Below are positions 57,753-64,000 of a stretch of DNA of 64,000 bases, piece by piece. Where the stretch lies: contig PBND01000058.1 of NCBI GenBank assembly GCA_002722845.1, forward strand, positions 18,756 to 82,755, given 5' to 3'. The position numbers and the translations under genes are program-made. Origin of the DNA: Myxococcales bacterium. Lineage in GTDB: Bacteria > Myxococcota > UBA4151. The notes under the pieces are model-generated. The model saw only the letters and a list, made by a program, of their open reading frames with translations, was not told where the DNA came from and made no database searches. Every line of letters starts with the position of its first letter. Within the stretch, counting starts at the first letter, position 1.

Positions 57753-59278
57753 CTCAGGGACGCCGAGTCGTAGGCCTTTTAGCCCTCGTTCTTTTGGTTT
57801 CGGCCCCCGTGACCTGGCTTGTGAGTCGGGATCTCCTTTGGTTGTGGCTCAAGCTGTTGCTTGGCATCGGCTTTGGCGGGATTTGGTTGCTTGCTTTGGT
57901 TCGCTCCCAACGCAGCCAGATGCGCGGGCGAACCTTGGTCCATGCCCTCACAACAACCCTCGTGGTGAGCGGCGTCCTGGTGACCGGTGGTGTGGTGATC
58001 GCATTTTCCCAGGCCAGTGCGTTGTCCTTCGATCTGACCAGCGATCAGGTCTATACCCTTGCGCCTCAAACCCAAGCCTTGCTCAAAAAGCTGCCCGATA
58101 AGACCACGGTCATAGCCTATCTCAAGCCGGGCAGTCGGGAAGCTCGAATCACCGCAAAACTTGTGGATCAACTGCGCACTGAGCGTTCGGATCTTCGCTT
58201 TGAATTGGTGGATCCGGAACGTCGTCCGGATCGAGTGAAAGAGGATGCTATTCTTGCGGATGGCCCAAGAATTCTCATCCGAGCCCAGGGTAAGGAGACC
58301 CGCATCAGACAGGCCACGGAGCAAGAGATGGCCCAGGCCTTTCAACGCCTCACCGGGGAGGACCGACCTCTCTACTTCCTGAGCGGTCATGGTGAGGCCA
58401 AGCTTGAGGGCGAGGATCGAGGGGGGTTTGCCCGGCTTGGACGGGAACTCAAAGGTGAGGGAGCCGATCTTCGCTACCTTAACCTACTCGAAGCCGGTGA
58501 GGTGCCGGACGATGCCCGTGCTTTGATCCTGTTGCGACCGATAAAGCCCCTCGAAGTCGAGGAACAGCGCTTATTGAAACACTATTTAGCCTTCGGGGGA
58601 CGTCTTCTAATGTTCCTAGAGCCCGATCCTCCCTTTGCGGTTGAAGAGGTCTTTTCCGAGTGGGGCTTATCCTTGGGTGAAGGGCGCATCGTCGATCCCA
58701 CTTTGGCCTCTCGGGGTCAGACGGTGGCTCTGGGAAGTCGTTATGGCGAGCATCCGGTCGTTCGGGCCCTTGGAGCAGCTCGAGTTCACACCCTTTTCCC
58801 CAGTGCAGCGCCGGTGCAAATTGACCCCAACGCGGCCGGGCAAGGTTACCAATTGGCGGCCTTAATCGGCACGGGCAGCAAGGCCTGGGCTGAGACGGAA
58901 GATGCTGGTGGTGTCTGGCAGCGCAATGAAGGGGAAGCGAAAGCGCCTCTTGTGGCGGCGATGAGCTTTCGGGATCACAAGCAGACCGAGGATAAACGGA
59001 GTGATGAAGCCCGGCTTGTGTTGGTGGGCGACAGTGACTTTTTGAGCAATGCGGGGCTTGCGGAGGGGGGGAACCGAGACTTCATCCTAAACTTGGTGGC
59101 GGCGATGAGCGATGATGAGCCGACCTTGGAACTCCATGCGAACAGTCGGCAAGTCTCCCGCATTCTCCTAACCGACTCGGAACAGCGGAACCTGCAATTG
59201 CTCGTCTTAGATCTGGTGCCCCTCTTCTTCCTCCTGCCTGGACTGGTGATTTGGGTCCGGCGGAGGGGTTATCGGTGA
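57749..59278 (+). CDS. GldG-type ABC-associated protein
   Basis: About 509 residues. Two or three N-terminal membrane helices, then a large periplasmic domain of the GldG/ABC-2-associated kind (FYFLSGHGEAKLEG-like turn at GHGEAK, LLMFLEPDPPF), and a final C-terminal helix (LLVLDLVPLFFLLPGLVIW). The start at 57749 overlaps the permease stop (ATGA). Assembles with the permease and ATPase. Confidence 0.85.
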   Translation: MTQGRRVVGLLALVLLVSAPVTWLVSRDLLWLWLKLLLGIGFGGIWLLALVRSQRSQMRGRTLVHALTTTLVVSGVLVTGGVVIAFSQASALSFDLTSDQVYTLAPQTQALLKKLPDKTTVIAYLKPGSREARITAKLVDQLRTERSDLRFELVDPERRPDRVKEDAILADGPRILIRAQGKETRIRQATEQEMAQAFQRLTGEDRPLYFLSGHGEAKLEGEDRGGFARLGRELKGEGADLRYLNLLEAGEVPDDARALILLRPIKPLEVEEQRLLKHYLAFGGRLLMFLEPDPPFAVEEVFSEWGLSLGEGRIVDPTLASRGQTVALGSRYGEHPVVRALGAARVHTLFPSAAPVQIDPNAAGQGYQLAALIGTGSKAWAETEDAGGVWQRNEGEAKAPLVAAMSFRDHKQTEDKRSDEARLVLVGDSDFLSNAGLAEGGNRDFILNLVAAMSDDEPTLELHANSRQVSRILLTDSEQRNLQLLVLDLVPLFFLLPGLVIWVRRRGYR

Positions 59279-60549
59279 AGCGGAGCAGTCGAGCCCTTCT
59301 TCTGGGGCTGTCCATGATCTTTGTCGCCGGTGGCAGTCTCTGGTTTTATTTGAGCCGTCCTCAAGCGGCGCCGACGGCCGACCTTAGTCAGCCTCTGCTG
59401 TGTTGGACGATGGATCGCACCACGGCCATCCAGATTGAAAAGGCCGACGAGAAGAAGCGCTATGAACGCAGCACGTTGGGTTGGCGCTCCGCAGGTCCTG
59501 AGCCTGTCAATCAACCCAAGCTAGAAGTTCAACTGGCCCGGCTCCGGCAGATGACATTCCAAGCGCACCCTGAGCTTGAGCGGCAGCATAGTGGGGTTGA
59601 TGAAAGTGAGGAGCGTTGGATTTTTGAGGCGGGAAAAGAGCGCTGTTCACTCCAACTAGGCCTGGTGAATCAAGTCACTGGCCATCGCCATATTTTACGG
59701 GGTCCGGAGCCGGCTGTTCTCGGAAATGTGGAACAAAAATCTCTACTCAAGATCGACTGGAAAGTGGCTGCCGACCGTCTGGCATACATTGATTCGGGCG
59801 CCATTAAAGAGATCAAAATCCAGCCTGAAATAGGGCAAAAAAAGGCATTTGTACGGGCCCGTGGTCTTTGGAATCTAGAAGTGGAAGAAGAAACCTTTAT
59901 CGCCGATTCAGAGGCGGTCAAAGAACTGCTCGATATCTTCAACAAGGGCTTGATCGGCACCTGGCTGGACAATCCCCCTGAACTCACAGAGCCCGACCTC
60001 CAGGCCACATTGCTTGCGAGGGGACACAGCCATCAGTTCTCATTTTTTCACCACGAGATGGGCTACATGGCTCGAAATGATTTAGGGCATATCTTTCGGC
60101 TTAACCACAACCCGTTGCCCATTCTGAATCGTGGCCGAGACGCCTATCGAGATCGCCAGGTCATTCGTTATGAACGGGGCCAAGTCGATCACTTTGTCTT
60201 GGTCTCAGAGAATGGACGTGTTCGCTATGATCGCCGACCTCAGGATCAAGGGCCTGACACATGGCTTGAGGGGAAGCGCCGAGTTGAGGAGGGTTATCGC
60301 CTCGCTGCACTGCAGTGGGACCTCCATAGCCTCCGGGCCAAGCGTTACTTGGGCAAAAGAGACGAAGCACCTCGGCTCTGCATTGATTCTTGTCGCCAAG
60401 TTCTCGCCATCTCTTTTGATGGAGAGACCATGGTTGATCTAAAAATTTGGCCCGATGGCGAGGACTTCGAGGTCACGCAAAAAGACGGACCACGCCTTCT
60501 CGTGAATGGGAAGGATCTGGCCCATTGGCCTTTTCAGGCGCTGCCTTAG
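59275..60549 (+). CDS. DUF4340 domain protein
   Basis: About 424 residues. A single N-terminal membrane helix (LLLGLSMIFVAGGSLWFYL), then a long periplasmic domain with repeated beta-strand units, fitting DUF4340, which is regularly found after GldG-type genes. The GTG at 59275 overlaps the upstream stop (GTGA). Probably part of the same exporter complex; molecular role unknown. Confidence 0.8.
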   Translation: MKRSSRALLLGLSMIFVAGGSLWFYLSRPQAAPTADLSQPLLCWTMDRTTAIQIEKADEKKRYERSTLGWRSAGPEPVNQPKLEVQLARLRQMTFQAHPELERQHSGVDESEERWIFEAGKERCSLQLGLVNQVTGHRHILRGPEPAVLGNVEQKSLLKIDWKVAADRLAYIDSGAIKEIKIQPEIGQKKAFVRARGLWNLEVEEETFIADSEAVKELLDIFNKGLIGTWLDNPPELTEPDLQATLLARGHSHQFSFFHHEMGYMARNDLGHIFRLNHNPLPILNRGRDAYRDRQVIRYERGQVDHFVLVSENGRVRYDRRPQDQGPDTWLEGKRRVEEGYRLAALQWDLHSLRAKRYLGKRDEAPRLCIDSCRQVLAISFDGETMVDLKIWPDGEDFEVTQKDGPRLLVNGKDLAHWPFQALP

Positions 60550-60567
60550 GCTGACCGGGTTAGCCGC

Positions 60568-60807
60568 TTAGAGGCTGATCTTCACCTTGGGCTCGGGAAA
60601 GCTCAGAGCACCCCGTTGTAGTTGGGGGAGATATCCCGCTTCCCGGATGGAGGCCTCAGCCTCGATCAGCGTGGGAAAAGCCATATAACTATCCCCATCG
60701 GGCGCAATGTGGCGTTCAACTTTGCCGTGGTAGGAAGTTAGGATCGCCGGGACGAGATAGCCGCGGCCATCGCCACGGTTGGGACGAATCTCACAATGAT
60801 CAGCCAA
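60568..60807 (-). CDS. Small hypothetical protein
   Basis: A protein of about 79 residues with no recognised domain. I place the start at the TTG (60807) because AAGGAG lies 6 bases before it; a TTG at 60840 lacks such a site. It follows fmt on the same strand and frame. It has conserved-looking segments (IRPNRGDGRGYLVPAI, FPTLIEAEASI) but no motif I can name. It converges with the DUF4340 gene. Confidence 0.55.
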   Translation of the reverse strand: MADHCEIRPNRGDGRGYLVPAILTSYHGKVERHIAPDGDSYMAFPTLIEAEASIREAGYLPQLQRGALSFPEPKVKISL

Positions 60808-60861
60808 ACTCAGCTCCTTGGATACTGTAAGATCTTGCAAACACTGTTTTCGAAGACATTG

Positions 60862-61806
60862 TCAACAGGTCCCCACAAACGCTAGATGCTCCCCTATTTG
60901 CAGTGAACTCGCATGAACAAAGTCTGAGACTTTCATACGTTTTCGACCCTCAATTTGGAGTTCAGTCACCACCAGGCAGCCGACCTCGCATTGGACGACC
61001 AGCCCCGCCGAGGTGAGTGATTCGATTCGACCGGGGTCCCCCCCACCCTCTTGGGCGAAACAGTGCCATAGTTTCAGGCGACGACCTTGGGGGTCGACAC
61101 AGGTCAAACCGGGACGAGGATCGAAAGCTCTCGCTCTTCGGCTCCAGACGTCGGCTGCCCCCATAAAGTCGATCCATCCTTCTTCTGCCCGGAGTCGCTT
61201 GGCGTAGGTTGATCCTTCTGATTCTTGTGCTTTTGATGGGATCTCTCCCTGGAGAATTCCCATCAGATCTTCTCGAATGAGATCTGCTGCGAGTTCGCCC
61301 ATGACGGGTCGTAAGCTCGAGGTTCGGTGTTCGCCGATCTTCACCCGCCGCTCGCTGTAGATAGCACCCGTATCAAGGCCTTCTTCCATCGCCATAAACA
61401 TCATTCCAGTCTCCTCGTCACCGGCCTCGATGGCCCGTTCGATCGGAGCCGCTCCCCGCCAGCGAGGGAGGAGGCTTCCGTGGAGATTGAGCCAGGGACC
61501 TGGAATCGCATCGAGGTGACGTCGACAAATGATTTGGCCGTAGGCCATCACCAAACAAAAGTCGGGTTGATATTGGTGGAGGATCCTGTCCCCCTCCTCA
61601 CTATCCAAACGATGGGGACGCTGGATCGGTAAACCAAGGCTTTGGGCACCGAGGACCAGCGCAGACTCCCTTTGTTTCCGACCGCGACCCGAGGGACGAA
61701 GGGGCTGGGTCACCAGCGCGAGGACCTCGATCTCGGTCTGTTGACACAGAGCGGTTAATGCCGGGAGTGCGATCGGATCCGTCGCAAAGAAGAGGCTTCG
61801 TATCAC
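60862..61806 (-). CDS. fmt: Methionyl-tRNA formyltransferase
   Basis: A 314-residue enzyme formylating initiator Met-tRNA. The catalytic loop is LNLHGSLLPRWRGAAPIE, and folate-binding and C-terminal OB-like parts are present. Its ATG overlaps the def stop (ATGA), the classical def-fmt pair. Length is normal. Confidence 0.96.
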   Translation of the reverse strand: MIRSLFFATDPIALPALTALCQQTEIEVLALVTQPLRPSGRGRKQRESALVLGAQSLGLPIQRPHRLDSEEGDRILHQYQPDFCLVMAYGQIICRRHLDAIPGPWLNLHGSLLPRWRGAAPIERAIEAGDEETGMMFMAMEEGLDTGAIYSERRVKIGEHRTSSLRPVMGELAADLIREDLMGILQGEIPSKAQESEGSTYAKRLRAEEGWIDFMGAADVWSRRARAFDPRPGLTCVDPQGRRLKLWHCFAQEGGGDPGRIESLTSAGLVVQCEVGCLVVTELQIEGRKRMKVSDFVHASSLQIGEHLAFVGTC

Positions 61807-62321
61807 GCTGGTTTATACTGTCGCATCGCGCGACGGATTCTCGCCCGTTCGTGGGATTTGAGGCGTTCGGGGAAGACGATGCCATCGAGATGGTCAATTT
61901 CGTGCTGAATACACACGGACAAGAGGCCTTCTGCCTCCATCTGGTATTCGGTTCCATCGGGCCCCGTAAAGTCCACTGCAATCCATGCGGAACGTTCGAC
62001 CTCACCGGTCTCGCCGGGCACGCTCAAGCAACCCTCTTCGAAGACGATGGTCCCCTCTCTCTCGGTGATTTGAGGGTTGATCATGACGTAGGGGCCAAGA
62101 GCCGGGTCTCGGTCTTCTGGTTCACCACCGTTGAGATCGACGGCAATCATTCGAATGTGCCGGTCCACTTGGGTTGCGGCAAGACCGATGCCTTGAGCTG
62201 CGTACATGGTCTCGATAAGATCTGTACCGAGTTGGCGAACCTCTGCTGTGACTTCGGCGATGGGCGTCGCTTCGATTTCAAGGCGTTTGTCGGGCCAAAC
62301 GAGAATCTCAAGTATGGACAA
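61803..62321 (-). CDS. def: Peptide deformylase
   Basis: A 172-residue metalloenzyme removing the N-terminal formyl group. Three family motifs: GIGLAATQV, EGCLSVPGE and the metal-binding HEIDHLDG with catalytic Glu. Upstream of fmt with an ATGA overlap. Length is typical. Confidence 0.97.
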   Translation of the reverse strand: MSILEILVWPDKRLEIEATPIAEVTAEVRQLGTDLIETMYAAQGIGLAATQVDRHIRMIAVDLNGGEPEDRDPALGPYVMINPQITEREGTIVFEEGCLSVPGETGEVERSAWIAVDFTGPDGTEYQMEAEGLLSVCIQHEIDHLDGIVFPERLKSHERARIRRAMRQYKPA

Positions 62322-62332
62322 GGGACTGCTTC

Positions 62333-64000
62333 CTACAGAGGACGGCTGCCGCGGTATTGATCGCGCAGGTGGGGGTCAAGGAGAACCTCCCTGGCCTCCT
62401 GTAACTCATGCAGTAATTCCTCGAAGAGTGGGTCCTTACTACTCAGTTGGGTTCGAAGCAGGGCGAGCCGGGCTCTATAGGCCCGTTCGATCTCCCCATC
62501 ATCCAGGGCATCGGCCAAGCCAAGAACGTGGAAATAGTCTCCCGAACGGATCTGATCGACGGAGCGCTCGAAACTTCGATGCTTTCGTTGTTGGTGATGA
62601 AGATGACTCACACCCAATTCAAGGATCTCCATATCACCCAATGCAATGGCTGCGAGAAGTCCTTGCTGGAGTCCCTCCATGGGAAGACTAAAGCGGGCGG
62701 CCAACTGTAATAGGCTTTGTTGACCATCGCAGTATTGCAGCGCCTGGCGTCCAGGAAAGTCCAACTCTAAAGGTCGACGGGGTGGTGATGGACGGACATC
62801 ATCACCGCCAACAACCGCCGGCCAAAGGGCACTGTGGGCGAGGGAAGGCACCATCGCCAGCACCCGAACTCGAGAGGACAGAGCCTGTAATGGATAGGCC
62901 CAGGATCCGGGCGATTCAGGCAAGTAGGTGGCCTGACCACCGGGCAGTGAGGCGATGTCTAGTAGGTAGGTTTCCGCACACTCTCGAGCCAGGTCGAGCC
63001 ACTGAGTGCTCGTGATCAATCCTTCCTTCATCAGGAGACTAGAGAGTGATTGGTGTTGGCGATCTGCAAGATGTTGGAGGGCTCGACTTTCATCTTGATC
63101 TAGCCAGCCCTTGGCTTGTGCCGCTCTCAATAACCAGGACTCGAGCGATGGACTCGAAACGGAGACGAGACGTCCTTGCTGACAAAAGAGGGAGAGTCGA
63201 TGATCCTGATTATGCAGGTCGACGCGCCCTGTCACGTGATCCCGTCCAAGTCGGCCGATGAGACCGAGAAGACCGATGGTTGAAAGGGCCCCGAGTGACC
63301 CCATAGGGGCTTTGTATTGAAGGTCTGGACTCCCCAACTGCTGACCGATGCGCCGCAGATGGTCTCGACCTAGACTCGGCTGAGCAGTCCAGCCTTGGCC
63401 AGCAGTCCCTTCGTGAGGAGATGTAGCTTGCGCCCAGGCCTCTTCCTGCCCAGGATTCGACCCATCTTCATCCCAAGCTCCATCCTCGCTCGGTAGCTCT
63501 TCAGGCTGCCAGGACCTGGGATCTGTGGCCTCCGTCGAGCCGAAGGATATGCTGTCATTCTCGGTGCTCGCCCAACTGTTGTCATCTGTATCTTCAGCGC
63601 CCCAGTCGCTGGCCTCCGGATCAGCTTGAGACCAGTCCGTTGGCTCCTCAGCATCGGGCTCGGCTTGTAGGGAGGGTACCGTTGCCTCAAGACCGCTCAC
63701 CTGAGTCCAATCATCTTCGACTTCTTCGGGTTGTGCGACGGCTTCTGCTCCAGGGGAAATGGCTTCATTCTCAGCCCAGGTGTGATCGGTTTCGTCGCCT
63801 CCAAGCGGACTCTCTTCGTCTGCTCCCCAGGCCGCATCGGCATGGATGGTCTCATTGTTTTCGCCCCAACCCTCAGTGAATGACTCCGGCTCTGGCTCTG
63901 GCTCTGGCTCTGGTGCTGGCTCCGGCTCTGGCTCCGGCTCTGGCTCCGGCTCTGGCTCCGGCTCTGGCTCCGGCTCTGGCTCCGGCACTAGCTCCGGCTC
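62333..64000 (-). CDS. DUF4388 protein with Glu-Pro repeat and J-like tail, partial
   Basis: At least 555 residues, cut by the right window edge; the GTG at 63988 is within the repeat, so it is not a true start. The visible N-terminal part is a long (Glu-Pro)n tract, then an acidic Asp/Glu/Trp-rich linker, then a DUF4388/PATAN-like region (MGSLGALSTIGLLGLIG) and a C-terminal J-domain-like helix set (FHVLGLADALDDGEIERAY) ending GSRPL. Combining DUF4388 with a J-like tail suggests a regulatory adaptor. It lies 11 bases from def. Function unknown. Confidence 0.75.
   Translation of the reverse strand, partial: EPELVPEPEPEPEPEPEPEPEPEPEPEPAPEPEPEPEPESFTEGWGENNETIHADAAWGADEESPLGGDETDHTWAENEAISPGAEAVAQPEEVEDDWTQVSGLEATVPSLQAEPDAEEPTDWSQADPEASDWGAEDTDDNSWASTENDSISFGSTEATDPRSWQPEELPSEDGAWDEDGSNPGQEEAWAQATSPHEGTAGQGWTAQPSLGRDHLRRIGQQLGSPDLQYKAPMGSLGALSTIGLLGLIGRLGRDHVTGRVDLHNQDHRLSLFCQQGRLVSVSSPSLESWLLRAAQAKGWLDQDESRALQHLADRQHQSLSSLLMKEGLITSTQWLDLARECAETYLLDIASLPGGQATYLPESPGSWAYPLQALSSRVRVLAMVPSLAHSALWPAVVGGDDVRPSPPRRPLELDFPGRQALQYCDGQQSLLQLAARFSLPMEGLQQGLLAAIALGDMEILELGVSHLHHQQRKHRSFERSVDQIRSGDYFHVLGLADALDDGEIERAYRARLALLRTQLSSKDPLFEELLHELQEAREVLLDPHLRDQYRGSRPL
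63886..64000. repeat. Hexanucleotide repeat encoding Glu-Pro
   Basis: A run of GGCTCT/GGCTCC units at the end of the window, mostly alternating as a 12-base period, encodes (Glu-Pro)n on the minus strand. It continues past the window edge. Such tracts can expand or contract by slippage, so repeat number may vary between strains (inference). Confidence 0.85.

Overview
The window looks like chromosomal DNA of a GC-rich (about 60%) Gram-negative bacterium of the Myxococcota / former Deltaproteobacteria. Pointers are tandem DUF4215 Cys-rich repeats, a Ser/Thr kinase with a periplasmic AgmX/TonB-C-like tail, a DUF4388 protein, many lipoproteins with clear lipoboxes, multihaem proteins, an imuA-imuB-dnaE2 mutagenesis cassette, and a LexA box close to the published Myxococcus type. 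No rRNA, tRNA, CRISPR array, insertion sequence or prophage was seen. Genes are tightly packed, with many ATGA/GTGA overlaps. The species cannot be named from this sequence alone.

Layout, left to right. 1-9.7 kb: end of a Cys-rich secreted protein, small lipoproteins, a UshA-like tetrahaem cytochrome, a metzincin lipoprotein, an unusual NTT-transporter/HEAT/cNMP-binding fusion, Xaa-Pro aminopeptidase and a haem lipoprotein. 9.6-15.4 kb (minus): metK-uppP-nudL-manC-manB-ROK kinase, a coupled run for SAM, undecaprenyl phosphate recycling and sugar-nucleotide supply. 15.4-18.2 kb (plus): gpmI-comF-ribA. 18.3-23.5 kb: gyrB and gyrA converge on one bidirectional terminator; both 5' regions carry long alternating purine-pyrimidine tracts. 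23.6-28.8 kb: mrp, a lipoprotein hydrolase and the DUF4215 repeat protein. 28.8-34.1 kb (minus): imuA-imuB-dnaE2 behind a LexA-type operator. 34-44 kb: alpha/beta hydrolase, kinase, TusA, a signal-less transglutaminase-like protein ending in a strong terminator, a beta-barrel candidate, an MBL hydrolase, pyrF and rlmB. 44-48.6 kb (minus): holB, lipoproteins and a large TPR protein. 48.7-53.6 kb (plus): two small unknowns, recF, a TonB-dependent receptor and a lipoprotein. 53.6-53.85 kb: a very AT-rich gap with DnaA-box-like sites just before dnaN, where strand composition flips; this is the best candidate for the chromosomal origin. 53.9-60.5 kb (plus): dnaN-lgt-Gld-type ABC system-DUF4340. 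60.5-64 kb (minus): def-fmt, a small unknown and a Glu-Pro-repeat DUF4388 protein cut by the window edge.

Much of the window serves replication and genome maintenance (dnaN, holB, recF, gyrA/B, SOS mutasome) and envelope biogenesis (uppP, manB/C, lgt, lipoproteins, TonB receptor). Most interesting for follow-up: the candidate oriC and skew switch without an adjacent dnaA, the supercoil-sensitive-looking DNA in front of both gyrase genes, the LexA-controlled mutasome, the Lgt with a Cys-rich insert, the NTT-HEAT-cNMP fusion and the signal-less transglutaminase-like protein. Gene functions are read from motifs by eye; no database search was run.
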